Assembly: GCF_018141445.1 (NCBI RefSeq)
Contig: NZ_CP058649.1
Span: 6,033,001-6,097,000 of the forward strand
Source: Vallitalea pronyensis
GTDB taxonomy: Bacteria; Bacillota; Clostridia; Lachnospirales; Vallitaleaceae
DNA: 64,000 nucleotides
Direction of reading: 5' to 3'
Shown: positions 55,388-64,000 of the stretch, in pieces
Position numbering within the stretch: the first letter of the stretch is position 1
How the letters are laid out: each line of letters begins with the position of its first letter
Notes under the pieces: generated by a model
Told to the model about the DNA's origin: nothing
The model's database searches: none
The model's input: only the letters and a program-made list of their open reading frames with translations
Program-made: the position numbers and the translations under genes

Positions 55388-55714
55388 AAGCAACTCACTC
55401 CATTTTTTTATATATCACTGGACAACTTGAGTAATGCAACATCCGTTAATATTATCAATGTTTTTAGTCCTATATCCAGTTAGTTTATTTACCAAATAAA
55501 TTACTTTCTATCTATTTTACCATATCTTAGTTTCTGATATTTAAAACATTTTTACTTATTTTCTCTTATAGAAAATTATACATCATTTCTATGCACGCTT
55601 CAAATTGTATCATTACAAATTTGACCTTACCTATTTTCTTCATTGGTAAACCCGTTAAAATCTTTTGAGTAACCCCTTAATCATGTATTGATTGGCATTT
55701 TCTTCTCCTTTATA
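55388..55714. other. Intergenic, no gene seen
   Basis: AT-rich gap of 327 bases. Just after the MBL gene stop, the minus strand has AAGGAG and ATG followed by only five codons (MPINT), possibly the stub of a lost gene. Nothing else is recognisable. Confidence 0.4.
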
Positions 55715-56995
55715 TCAAGATAATCTGTATAATTTGATTTTCTTAAGACTTTTATAATTTGAAATAATATTATTTTTTGAAATCGGCTTCCCATGTGCAG
55801 GATAGACTTTTTTATAATCAATCGTCATCATCTTTTGCCAGCTTTTTTTGTATTCGAGCATATCTTCTATCCAAATGATTATATGATGAAGACTTGGCAA
55901 TCCATTCATCACAGCATCACCTGAAAACAATATTTCGTCATCAAATAACAAACCAATTGAATCATGTGTATGTCCTGGTAGATCTATAATTTTTGCTGAA
56001 AGACGTTCTTCAATCTTTTCTCTATTATGGTCATCAATGATTAAAAATCTATCGCTCACTATGATTGGTTGAAATCTATGTTCACCCTTTCCTACTAACT
56101 TCATAACTTGACAGAAAAACCATGCCAATCGACTACTGCAACCACCATCAAAAGAGTTTTGTCCCTTTTCTAACTGATTCACTGACTTATGATTAATAAT
56201 AATTTTTGCTGTGGTTTCTTCCATCAGCTGATATAGGAATCCAACATGGTCATCATGAGCATGAGTGATAAATATATATGCAATGTCATTAAGACTTATA
56301 TTGTTTTTACTAAGCTCACTTTTAAATGTTTCCAAATACTCCTTATAACCAGTATCAATGAGTATGTATCCTTCATTTGATTCAACTAAATATACATTAC
56401 TAATTCTATTTCCGACATTTATAATTCTTTGATCAATTGGTTTTCTTAAATTGAACTGTCTACGTACTTCCTTTCCTAACTCTTTATCAACCGTCATAAC
56501 CTTTTCAATATATTCATCAAAGTATTCATACTTTTCAATATCTGTGCCAAATAAGATTATTTCCATTTTCTTTCGCATTATGTGGACTGTTTCGATTGCT
56601 GAATAATCTTGAATATCTCCAAGTAAGCACAATGTGTCAACAAGACTATCCATTGCTTTTTCGTGTGAAAAAGGTTTCCTTTTGATGGTTGATATCTCTT
56701 CAATATTAGTTATCTTTGTTTCTTTCTCTTCAATAATTGCATTGATATGATTTTTGGCATGTCCAATTATACAGGATTCACCACTGCAAATTTTACAATA
56801 CTCTGTGCCCATGCATATACTATCTAGATCCTCCCTCAAATGTTTATAATAGTCTTGTAAGCGCTGTGCTTTTACTCTATAGGCAGACTTTATACCTTTT
56901 TTTCTGTGTTGAAATAGTTTTGCCACCATAAAACCTGTTATGCTGATTAATAAAATCACTAAAGGTAGAACAAACTCAACATTTCCGCTATACAT
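55715..56995 (-). CDS. Membrane-anchored metallo-beta-lactamase-fold hydrolase under a manganese riboswitch
   Basis: 426 residues from the ATG at 56995, behind GGAAGGAG (the TTG at 57010 overlaps this site). A helix at about 8-27 (FVLPLVILLISITGFMVAK) is followed by a cysteine-rich stretch (CMGTEYCKICSGESC) and a helical region. The MBL domain covers about 190-420: NVYLVESNEGYILIDTGY, metal motif THAHDDH, GHTHDSIG, LFSGDAV and a final His in YPAHGKP. All metal ligands are present. Substrate unknown. A yybP-ykoY riboswitch with its terminator stands directly upstream, so expression should rise with Mn2+, and the enzyme may itself use manganese or protect against its excess. Confidence 0.9.
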   Translation of the reverse strand: MYSGNVEFVLPLVILLISITGFMVAKLFQHRKKGIKSAYRVKAQRLQDYYKHLREDLDSICMGTEYCKICSGESCIIGHAKNHINAIIEEKETKITNIEEISTIKRKPFSHEKAMDSLVDTLCLLGDIQDYSAIETVHIMRKKMEIILFGTDIEKYEYFDEYIEKVMTVDKELGKEVRRQFNLRKPIDQRIINVGNRISNVYLVESNEGYILIDTGYKEYLETFKSELSKNNISLNDIAYIFITHAHDDHVGFLYQLMEETTAKIIINHKSVNQLEKGQNSFDGGCSSRLAWFFCQVMKLVGKGEHRFQPIIVSDRFLIIDDHNREKIEERLSAKIIDLPGHTHDSIGLLFDDEILFSGDAVMNGLPSLHHIIIWIEDMLEYKKSWQKMMTIDYKKVYPAHGKPISKNNIISNYKSLKKIKLYRLS

Positions 56996-57011
56996 ATGAT
57001 CTCCTTCCAAA

Positions 57012-57066
57012 TAAAAAGAGACCTATAGATTAAATGGCGTAAAACACCAATTAATCCATAAGTCTC
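57012..57066 (-). terminator. Riboswitch expression-platform terminator
   Basis: On the minus strand a stem of about 20 pairs (57066-57045 against 57038-57018, with a few G-U pairs) is followed by TTTTTA. Its 5' arm starts with GAGACTTAT, which is also the closing 3' strand of the riboswitch aptamer, so aptamer and terminator cannot form together. Confidence 0.88.
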
Positions 57067-57153
57067 GCTCCATTAATAGTTATTAAAGTAAATAAGACCA
57101 GGATTCCTCCAGTATGTTGATCTTATTTTGGTTTCCCATAGCTACTCCCTTAT
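57058..57153 (-). promoter_or_regulatory. yybP-ykoY (manganese) riboswitch aptamer
   Basis: Minus-strand landmarks in order: closing stem ATAAG, AGGGAGTAGC, GGGAAACC, a long arm AATAAGATC ... GGTCTTATT capped by a GGAGGAATCC hairpin, a variable arm, then GGAGCGAGAC and CTTAT. This follows the Lactococcus yybP-ykoY element almost part for part. Ligand-bound aptamer closes the ATAAG/CTTAT stem and should prevent the terminator, turning the gene on with Mn2+. Confidence 0.9.
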
Positions 57154-57165
57154 AGAGTTAACCCA

Positions 57166-57194
57166 ATTTTAACAAACGTCTATGAGACTGTCAA
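57166..57194 (-). promoter_or_regulatory. SigA-type promoter of the riboswitch transcript
   Basis: Minus strand: TTGACA (57194-57189), 17-base spacer, TAAAAT (57171-57166). The transcript would start near 57159, a few bases before the aptamer. The rest of 57195-57332 shows nothing further. Confidence 0.85.
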
Positions 57195-57332
57195 GATTTT
57201 TACTATGTAAAACTTTAAGATTCTATTGAATCTACAAACAGAACTACTTTAATGGTTTTTATCTAAGTTAACTTCCCAATTTTATCCCCTTAACTGAATT
57301 TAGTCTTGCAATCATTTTTTAATTTTGGTCAG

Positions 57333-59841
57333 TTAATCAACTGTAAACCCTGCTGTCAAATAGTATTTGTCATAATCCCCAGTGCTTCTAAAATCCAGTA
57401 TATCTTTCACAATGCGGTATTCACCATTATCCAGATCTCCATAAAGCCAGCCCCAATCAACTTTCAATTCCCTATTATCACCAGAAGCCAAATCATAGCC
57501 AATATCATGAAATGCGTAATCGCCATCAATAGCTACAGGAACCTGATACCAACTTCCATTAATTTTCTTTTCCAACCAGAAGTATTCACCATATGTACAG
57601 TAACTACTCGAGTTATTCTCAATTACTAATGTCAAACTAATAGATGAAGCTGTCCCCTCCTTTAGAGTCATAGTAACGCCATCAAAGTTGTTGACCGTTT
57701 CATATGTTGTAGGTTCCCAGTCAGTTATTTTATCAGATAAGGTATCGCTTTTGTCTGATTCTTTTTCAGTAAACAACGTGTAAACCATATCGCCACGTAC
57801 ATAGGTGAGTGAGCCAAGCGTCCAATCTGAAGTTTGTAGATACCCATACTCGCCTGTGTCGAATCTTACAACTTCAAAACTATAATTGCCAAACTTTTTT
57901 GAATTAATCACTTCATCTATGGAAACAAACTGACTGCTAAATGGTTTATCCATTGGCTTATATGTTTTTTCATATAATGTATTATCTGATACGGTATATA
58001 CGAACATATTTTTACTGTTCATAGGGTGTAATTGCACTATATTTCCATCCATGCTGACAGAAACATCACAATAATAATCTCCTTGAGTGTAATTACACTT
58101 TAAAGGCTTTAAGTCTAGGCTACGTATAATTTGTCGTGATTTAATATCATATACAAATAGTCCGAAATAACCGTGGAAAATCACAATATCATCAGAAGCA
58201 AAGTCAAGAAAAGCCATATCAGCGCCTATGTTCTGATTAACCGACCATATGGGTATAGTTGGCTCAAGGCTATTTTTACGCCATATGTACAAATCTCCTA
58301 TCCAATCTTCATTTTCAGCCTCAATGATTTCCAAGGTATTATTTTCGTTTATTTTCAAAACAAGATCAAATTCTTCTACATGTAGCAGCACTTTTTCATT
58401 AACAATATCATATTCTCCATCATGAACGTAACTTATGTTAAAAATCCCCCATTGACATGTAAAATCTCTTTCCAACCTTATCCAATAATTGGTTTCATCA
58501 TACTGACATTCATAGAAACCAAATTTAATTTCATTTGGTTTGTTTATATTATTATTATCTAAATCGTCTTCTACAAACTTTTTAATGTCTTCATTTGTTT
58601 CCAATAGCATATTGCCATTAATCAGCTTGCTAAATTCTTCTTTGCTTTTGGCAAAATCACGCACATTTTTTCCATATTGATCATTCGCCCATTCTCGTGT
58701 GTACTGCATAGAATATGGGATTAATCCATCATCTAGGTTGAAATTAATATATTCTACGTTTCCAATCAGAGCAAACATAATCATAGCATTATCTTGAAAC
58801 TGTTGCTGATTTGCTTCACCACTATATAAATTTCTGGTTTCTGTATCTGTTTTTAGATTGACAGTTATTGAAAAAGGCTTACTATCAGTAAAAAGCTCAA
58901 AGGAATCATAAGTTATGTTTTTAGAAAATGTTAATAATGAGATAATACTTCCAACCTTTGAGTTATCACCTACATACTCGGTTTTATTTTTTAAAAGCTG
59001 TGAGGTAAGACTGTTATTATCTTCTTTAACTGTAATTGGGTCGGTAAACAAACCAATGGAAACTACTATAGCTACAACTAAAGCAACAACAATCACCCAA
59101 AACCTTGGTTTTCTATAATTTAACACGTTTTTAATTCTCCCTTTTACATTTCCCTCTCCAAAGGCAAGTGGACTTCCATTATAAATAGGCTTTCTGGTAG
59201 CAAGTGACAATAATGAATTAGCATAAGGCTTTTTTATATCTTCATCCATTTCTTTTAATACTCTTTCGTCACAAGAAAGCTCCATATCCTTACTCATCAA
59301 TATAAACGAAACCCACACAAGAGGATTAAACCAGTGTATGGACAATATTAAGAAGGCTAATATCTTAATCATATGATCTTTCCGTTGAATATGGGTCTGT
59401 TCGTGTAGCAAAATATAGCTTCTTTCAGTGGCACTAAGTCCAACTGGCAAATATATCTTAGGACGCACCAATCCAAGTACAAAAGGTATTTTCAAATTGT
59501 TAGCTTCAAAGATATTCTTCTCAATTAGTTGTGCGCTTTTAAGCTGTTTATATAAGCTCAAAATAGAAACAAAGCTATAAACAAGCAATGCTATTATACC
59601 GAAAATCCAAACATATGCCCCTATTTCCACATAAATCTGCAATGGATTTGCACTAGCCCCAACAGTCGGTAAGGGAAGTGATTGACTTACAAATGAATCA
59701 ACTGCTTCTATTAATCTGTGGACTTTGCTGATAGATGATATCATGTGGGATGGGTACAGTTTTTGTATTTCGTGGCAAAAGACTAAGCATACTCTCAAAT
59801 GAGAATGTTATTATAAGGCGAAAGGCCACCACACCCCATAA
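57333..59841 (-). pseudogene. BlaR1/MecR1-type M56 sensor peptidase, N-truncated and frameshifted
   Basis: The long frame (57333-59798) encodes a BlaR1-like body: VGASANPLQIYVEIGAYVW membrane segments, metalloprotease motif LLHEQTHIQRKDH, LSIHWFNPLVW, DMELSCDERVL, a helix near VIVVALVVAIVVSIGLF, a large extracellular region and a C-terminal Ig-like domain (VTMTLKEGTASSISLTL ... RIVKDILDFRSTGDYD) of the Big_14 kind. The piece before it (LWGVVAFRLI, FSFESMLSLLPR, IYQQSPQIN) is read in another frame from 59841, so a 1-2 base indel lies near 59705-59715. The first membrane helix is missing, replaced by part of a different gene. Probably nonfunctional. No BlaI partner is present. Confidence 0.82.
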
Positions 59842-60123
59842 AATTTTTAGCTCATTAATCTTATAGTCGAAAAAAAGATTTATACTAATATGGTAAAACC
59901 TGACACCAAGTACAGAGACATCTTTATATGAATTAACTATAATAGGCTTTTCCCATATTCCAGTAAGTAAAACTTTATTTCTATCATCAAAGAAGTAAAT
60001 AACTATATCAAAACATCCATCTGGCTCAACCACTGACGAATAATCTTCTTTTATATCTTTCATTACCCAATAGCTTTCTATATAATCTTTAAGTATATTG
60101 TTTGGCTTAATTTCATAATACAT
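59698..60123 (-). CDS. Chimeric reading frame: DUF6597 (AraC N-domain) fused to a BlaR1 piece
   Basis: 141 codons. Residues 1-94 look like DUF6597, the N-terminal domain of AraC-type regulators (YYEIKPNNILKDYIESYWVM, EPDGCFDIVIYFFDD, VLGVRFYHI). From residue 95 (59841) the sequence becomes the second helix region of a BlaR1 protein (LWGVVAFRLIITFSFE). The frame then ends at 59698 after a frameshift. The HTH half of the AraC gene and the start of BlaR1 have been deleted together. A start site (AAGGTAG) precedes it. The product is unlikely to work as either parent. Confidence 0.75.
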   Translation of the reverse strand: MYYEIKPNNILKDYIESYWVMKDIKEDYSSVVEPDGCFDIVIYFFDDRNKVLLTGIWEKPIIVNSYKDVSVLGVRFYHISINLFFDYKINELKILWGVVAFRLIITFSFESMLSLLPRNTKTVPIPHDIIYQQSPQINRSS

Positions 60124-60334
60124 GTCTTTCTACCTTTAATATTATATTAAATTATTTAGTTTTATTTGTTTATTTCCTCTGTAACAGAACTATGCTCTCA
60201 CAATGTCTTGTGTAGAAGGTAAATGTATCGAGAATGCGTACTTGTCCCCTCGTGTAAGGATATTTTACTATATATCAATGAGATTATTAAAAGAGTAATT
60301 CCGTTTGATCCTTAAGATTGAAACCATGCCTTGC

Positions 60335-60366
60335 AAAAAAGGCAATCTAGGATGTCCTAGATTACC
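60335..60366 (-). terminator. Terminator after the duplicated-domain lipoprotein gene
   Basis: GGCAATCTAGGA and TCCTAGATTACC (60341-60366) pair over 12 positions with one mismatch and a 2-base loop, followed on the minus strand by six T. It lies about 95 bases beyond the stop. The rest of 60124-60458 shows no gene. Confidence 0.92.
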
Positions 60367-60458
60367 TCAAAATTTATTTAACATTATTCCAATGATTGGA
60401 ATCTAGACTATCACTACCAAATCAGTAAACTCAAATCTTGTTTTTAAATTATTACTTA

Positions 60459-61640
60459 CTATTGATTTCTCTTCACATTTACATATAGCTCTTTAAATTC
60501 ATCATAATAAGGATTTTCCCATTTTTCATCTTCAAACGTTTCATAACTTACTACTATTGCCTCAAATGTGTCTACTCCTATCGCACTATCTATTGAAAAG
60601 CCACTTTCTTCTCCAAATGTTGCACCTCCTACAAGGTTTATATCTGAATAATTAATTTCTCGTAGATAGTCTGGATCATTAAAATCCATATCTCCTTTTA
60701 TCTTTAACGGTAAGCCATTTTCATCCCAAGCTACAAATGCAATCACAGCATCTCTTATATCTTTTTCAGTATTATTTTTTATTACTGCTTGTAACATATC
60801 AGGATATAAAGACTTATACTCTTCACTTTGCACCACGTATTCTGTTGAAATTATAGTGATAGGCAATGCCTTCAATAATTCTTCTAATTCATTTTGTGCC
60901 ATAGATGGCTTTTTATCTGAATTATTCTTTCTAGACGTTACAAGTGATGTATTCGATTCTATAACAACCTCTACAGTCATGTCATCACTAAGTTTCTGCC
61001 CTTCATATACTGTTTTAAATTCATCATAATAAGGATTTTTCCATTTTTCACCTTCAAACGTTTCATAACTTATTACTATTGCTTCAAATGTGTCTACTCC
61101 TATCGCACTATCTATTGAAAAACCACTTTCTTCTCCAAATGTTGCACCTCCTACAAGGTTTATATCTGAATAATTAACTTCTCGTAGATAGTCTGGATTA
61201 TTAAAATCCATATCTCCTTTTATCTTTAACGGTAAGTCATTTTCATCCCAAGCTACAAATGCAATTACAGCATTTCTTATATCTTTTTCAGTGTTATTTT
61301 TTATTACTGCTTGTAACATATCAGGATATAAAGACTTATACTCTTCACTTTGTACCACATATTCTGTTGAAATTATAGAGACAGGCAATGCCTTCAATAA
61401 TTCTCCAAATTCTTGAAGCGTCATTGTCTTTGCACTGTCTTTTGGCTCATCACTAACTTGTTTATCCACACTATCCTGCTTCTTACTCGTCTCATTATCT
61501 TCCACTTTTGTCTCTTCAGGTCTGCTATTTGTTTCTTTTACTGAACTATTCATTACCTCTTGCTTCTTTTCACTACCACATGCCACTAAAATAAAACAAA
61601 TAAATAATGAAATAATAACCAAACTAAACCTTTTTTTCAT
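60459..61640 (-). CDS. Lipoprotein with two near-identical DUF5780-like domains
   Basis: 393 residues. Signal with lipobox ILVAC (Cys21), an acidic/Lys linker of about 50 residues, then domain 1 (about 75-205) and domain 2 (about 250-385). Both contain LLKALP, STEYVVQSEEYKSLYPDML, QAVIKNNTEKDIR, VAFVAWDEN, LPLKIKGDMDF and GGATFGEESGFSIDSAIG, differing at few positions. This is the DUF5780-type surface domain, of unknown function. The linker between them holds SRKNNSDKKP. The gene stands alone with its own terminator. The protein should sit on the outer membrane face. Confidence 0.85.
   Translation of the reverse strand: MKKRFSLVIISLFICFILVACGSEKKQEVMNSSVKETNSRPEETKVEDNETSKKQDSVDKQVSDEPKDSAKTMTLQEFGELLKALPVSIISTEYVVQSEEYKSLYPDMLQAVIKNNTEKDIRNAVIAFVAWDENDLPLKIKGDMDFNNPDYLREVNYSDINLVGGATFGEESGFSIDSAIGVDTFEAIVISYETFEGEKWKNPYYDEFKTVYEGQKLSDDMTVEVVIESNTSLVTSRKNNSDKKPSMAQNELEELLKALPITIISTEYVVQSEEYKSLYPDMLQAVIKNNTEKDIRDAVIAFVAWDENGLPLKIKGDMDFNDPDYLREINYSDINLVGGATFGEESGFSIDSAIGVDTFEAIVVSYETFEDEKWENPYYDEFKELYVNVKRNQ
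60495..60893. repeat. Second copy of a 522-base-period intragenic tandem duplication
   Basis: About 400 bases here match 61017-61415 with only scattered differences, offset by 522 bases (174 codons). Near-identity at DNA level, including silent sites, points to a recent duplication or ongoing gene conversion. Confidence 0.9.
61017..61415. repeat. First copy of the intragenic tandem duplication
   Basis: Partner of 60495-60893; encodes domain 1 of the lipoprotein. Long shared runs span TCTATTGAAAA...CTTCTCCAAATGTTGCACC and the YVVQSEEYKSLYPDML coding stretch (quoted in part). Confidence 0.9.
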
Positions 61641-61814
61641 ACGATACTCCTCACTATCTTTATTTTTTAACGAAGCAATTATAGCACTATTCGACTTATT
61701 ATGTCAAATATTTCCATAGCGATGTTCTTCTAACTATTTAGATAATGCAAAGCTTAACGGTCATAATCTTCAATAATATTACTTAAAGAAAAACATTTTC
61801 ACTTGTGAATATTA

Positions 61815-63224
61815 CTAATTGTCTATATACAAGTAATCTGACGATTTACTGTTCTTCAAAAGGCAGATAGTTTCTGTATGCACCGTATGCGGAAACATAT
61901 CAACCCCCTGCACTTCCCTAACCGCATATCCACCATCACACAAAACCCTCACATCCCTTGCCATAGTCCCAGGATCACAAGACACATACACCACACGCTT
62001 TGGCTCCATAGCTATAATCGTATCCAACAACTCTTTATCGCACCCCTTTCTAGGAGGATCCACTACGATAACATCTGCTTTCACACCATCTTGGAATTGC
62101 TCCGTAATCACTCGTTCAGCTTTTCCCACATGGAATTCTGCATTGGTGATACCACTAAGTCTGGCATTCTCCTTAGCATCTTGGATGGCTTCTGGCACGA
62201 TCTCCACTCCTAGAACCTTTTTGCAATGCTTTGCTAAGAATAAGGATATGGTACCAATACCACAATAAGCATCCCACACAACTTCTTCGCCAGTTAAATC
62301 GGCATACGCTAAAACCATGTTATAGAGTTTCTCCGTTTGTATCGGATTTACTTGATAGAAGGATAATGGTGATATCCGAAAAGCAATAGCACCGATATAA
62401 TCCGTTATGGTTTCTTGGCCCCATAACATCCTAATGGTTTTGCCCATAATCACATTAGTTTTCTCTTTATTCATACTCACATAGATACCTGATACCTGCT
62501 CAATCTGTTGTAAGCTGGTAACAAGCTCTTCTTCATGAGGCAACTTATGACCATTTATAACGATACCTACCATGATTTCATTGGTATGATGGCTTATTCT
62601 TGTAACAATATGTCGAACAAGCCCTTGATGACGATGTTCACTATAAGGTGGAATGCCATAAGTCAACATATGGGCTTTTATGGTTTCTATAATGGTCCCA
62701 TTAACAGGCTGTTGAATATAACATGTATCCGTTGTGACAATCTGATGGCTGCGCATGGCATAAAAACCAATATCTATACCCCCATCCATTGCCTCACCAA
62801 CGGGAAATTGCACTTTATTGCGATAATAGTAAGGGTCGTCCATACCTATGGTCTCGTTGACAACCACATCTTTCATACCACCGATACGCTCTAACAGGTC
62901 TACAATCTTTTTTCGCTTATATGCCAATTGAGCCTTGTAAGAGAGATGTTGTATCTGACACCCGCCGCAACGCTTTGCAATGGGACATACTGGGTCCCTT
63001 CGATGTTCTGAAGGTTTTACAATTTCTATAAGTTTACCATAACCATAATTTTTTTTGGTTTTAATGACTTTTACTTTAACCTTTTCTCCTGGTAAGGCAC
63101 CATCAACAAATAGGGTATAGCCGTTTATTTTACCAATACCTTCACCATGAATACCCAAATCATCAATGGTCATGTGGTAATATTCATTTTTTACAACAGG
63201 TAATGCTTGATTATTTTTTTTCAT
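61815..63224 (-). CDS. rlmD: 23S rRNA (uracil-5-)-methyltransferase, RlmD/RumA type
   Basis: 469 residues from the ATG at 63224, eight bases after AAGGA (the ATG at 63233 overlaps the site). N-terminal TRAM domain (IDDLGIHGEGIGKINGYTLF, in part), a 4Fe-4S cluster signature CPIAKRCGGCQIQH with an upstream Cys, a central domain, then the SAM-binding fold (VWDAYCGIGTISLFLA, VVDPPRKGCD) and catalytic Cys in VVYVSCDPGTMARD, ending VDMFPHTVHTETICLL. It makes m5U in 23S rRNA; Gram-positive RlmCD-type enzymes may modify two sites. A relic of a related gene is at 52389-52485. Confidence 0.94.
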   Translation of the reverse strand: MKKNNQALPVVKNEYYHMTIDDLGIHGEGIGKINGYTLFVDGALPGEKVKVKVIKTKKNYGYGKLIEIVKPSEHRRDPVCPIAKRCGGCQIQHLSYKAQLAYKRKKIVDLLERIGGMKDVVVNETIGMDDPYYYRNKVQFPVGEAMDGGIDIGFYAMRSHQIVTTDTCYIQQPVNGTIIETIKAHMLTYGIPPYSEHRHQGLVRHIVTRISHHTNEIMVGIVINGHKLPHEEELVTSLQQIEQVSGIYVSMNKEKTNVIMGKTIRMLWGQETITDYIGAIAFRISPLSFYQVNPIQTEKLYNMVLAYADLTGEEVVWDAYCGIGTISLFLAKHCKKVLGVEIVPEAIQDAKENARLSGITNAEFHVGKAERVITEQFQDGVKADVIVVDPPRKGCDKELLDTIIAMEPKRVVYVSCDPGTMARDVRVLCDGGYAVREVQGVDMFPHTVHTETICLLKNSKSSDYLYIDN

Positions 63225-63321
63225 GATTGTCATCCTTAACTCTTTTATTTAGCTTGATGGCTTACTTCATTCGCCATAACATATTCCGTTATCCATAAAA
63301 CAGGCTAAGTAAATATCTTTT

Positions 63322-63879
63322 CTACTTATGCACTGTGCATGAAAATACGGGCCATTCTTCTTGTAAAATGGCATATTGATATTCATCCCACCATATAGGT
63401 TGTCCCTTCTCATCTTTTATAAAACAAACACGTTTCATACTACAACCTTCTCGTTCCATGGATAAACGCTCTAATAATTTCCATGAGGGTGTATTATCAG
63501 GGTTGCATTTTGCAAATACCCGATGGACGCCAAGTTCATCAAAACCATACTGCATGACTGCTTTGGCGGCTTCTGTGGCATACCCATTACCATAGAACTT
63601 TGGATTGAAGATATAACCGATGGTCCATTCCATAAAATCCTTGGGCTGTACTTGACCAAAATACACGTGCCCAATCATCTTACCTATATCTTTTAATTCA
63701 ACGGCCCACATGGTATCACCCTCGGAAAAATACTTAACTTTCTCCTGACAAGATGCATCTGAAGTGTCCCAATCCCTCTCATAAGTCATCACCGATTTTT
63801 GGGATACATATTCTTGAAGATCCTGCCAATCTTCTAGCTTAAATGTTCTCACCTTTAATCTTTTTGTTTCAATCAGCAT
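63322..63879 (-). CDS. GNAT N-acetyltransferase, RimJ/RimL type
   Basis: 185 residues behind GAGGAG. Typical RimJ/RimL-like acetyltransferase: IETKRLKVRTFKLEDWQ start, IGHVYFG, WTIGYIFNPKFYGNGYATEA (acetyl-CoA site, with GNGYATEA), ELGVHRVFAKCNPDNTPSWKLLERL and a C-terminal WWDEYQYAIL. Substrate unknown: ribosomal protein, peptide or small molecule. It lies 97 bases upstream of rlmD in the same direction, so it may be co-transcribed. Confidence 0.92.
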   Translation of the reverse strand: MLIETKRLKVRTFKLEDWQDLQEYVSQKSVMTYERDWDTSDASCQEKVKYFSEGDTMWAVELKDIGKMIGHVYFGQVQPKDFMEWTIGYIFNPKFYGNGYATEAAKAVMQYGFDELGVHRVFAKCNPDNTPSWKLLERLSMEREGCSMKRVCFIKDEKGQPIWWDEYQYAILQEEWPVFSCTVHK

Positions 63880-63911
63880 GTTTACCTATCTCCTCATCTT
63901 CATGTATTTTA

Positions 63912-63945
63912 AAACCCCTAACTGCATGCATTTGGCTAGGGGTTT
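63912..63945. terminator. Hairpin terminator at the right edge
   Basis: AAACCCCTA (63912-63920) pairs perfectly with TAGGGGTTT (63937-63945). It probably ends a leftward gene lying beyond the window. Confidence 0.8.
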
Positions 63946-64000
63946 ATTCATCACATCTATTGGTATCTGACACTTCTTATGTTATGATTCTCTCGTATAC

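Noticed and set aside
56866-56880. Another cre-like TGTAAGCGCT
   Set aside because: Inside the MBL-fold coding region, far from a start.
57333-59798. Taking the ATG at 59798 as a true BlaR1 start
   Set aside because: The usual first helices lie upstream in another frame, so this is an internal Met after a frameshift.
1-64000. tRNA, rRNA, CRISPR arrays, insertion sequences or a replication origin
   Set aside because: Looked for by eye on both strands. No cloverleaf-type sequence, regular spacer array, transposase motif or DnaA-box cluster was found. A tRNAscan/ISfinder run would be decisive.

Overview
The window is a low-GC chromosomal segment from a Clostridia-type Firmicute. Evidence: AGGAGG-type ribosome binding sites throughout, TTGACA/TATAAT promoters, YesM/YesN two-component pairs, LplA/LplB/LplC sugar ABC transporters, lipoprotein signals and AT-rich intergenic DNA. 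A plant- or algal-polysaccharide degrader of the Lachnospirales (Vallitalea-like) fits best, but this is inferred from gene content only. No rRNA, tRNA, CRISPR array or intact transposase was seen.

Layout. 1-4.1 kb: sensor kinase, response regulator and a partial solute-binding lipoprotein, all leftward. 4.2-4.9 kb: a DUF6273 protein. 5.2-20.3 kb: a hemicellulose (xyloglucan/glucuronoxylan) locus. It holds GH67 alpha-glucuronidase and GH31 alpha-xylosidase, divergent from a YesMN pair, then a permease-permease-binding protein transporter and a secreted GH74 xyloglucanase whose cellulose-binding module is broken off by a frameshift. 20.7-23.1 kb: DUF2200 protein and a UvrD-like helicase. 23.2-27.0 kb: a decayed accessory patch with fragments of an AlbA_2/Schlafen-type ATPase and a DUF3427 helicase, small DNA-binding proteins and an unrecognised secreted/cytosolic gene pair. 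27.6-38.8 kb: regulators, an Erm-type rRNA methylase with a leader peptide and attenuator, a WYL regulator, an epoxide-hydrolase-like enzyme, an amber-interrupted flavin protein, SDR and AraC genes, and a MATE exporter behind a Fur-like box. 39-52 kb: a second glycan locus with sulfatase, two permeases, secreted beta-helix protein, membrane-bound AraC sensor, GH95 fucosidase-type enzyme and binding lipoprotein. 52.4-54.8 kb: a TetR-controlled three-gene operon with a palindromic operator inside its promoter. 54.8-64 kb: KilA-N pseudogene, a membrane metallo-beta-lactamase-fold protein under a yybP-ykoY (manganese) riboswitch, a chimeric broken BlaR1-type gene, a lipoprotein with a tandem domain duplication, RlmD and a GNAT acetyltransferase.

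How the parts work together. In each glycan locus a kinase or membrane regulator senses an extracellular sugar. A lipoprotein and two permeases import oligosaccharides (the shared MsmX-type ATPase is not encoded here). Cytosolic glycosidases finish hydrolysis: GH67 and GH31 in the first locus, GH95 and possibly the sulfatase in the second. Secreted enzymes (GH74, the beta-helix protein) start the attack outside.

A strong theme is gene decay. At least ten fragments or interrupted genes are visible, several of them partial copies of genes found elsewhere in the same window. The most informative regulatory elements are the manganese riboswitch on the MBL-fold gene, the Erm leader peptide with its attenuator, and the TetR operator.
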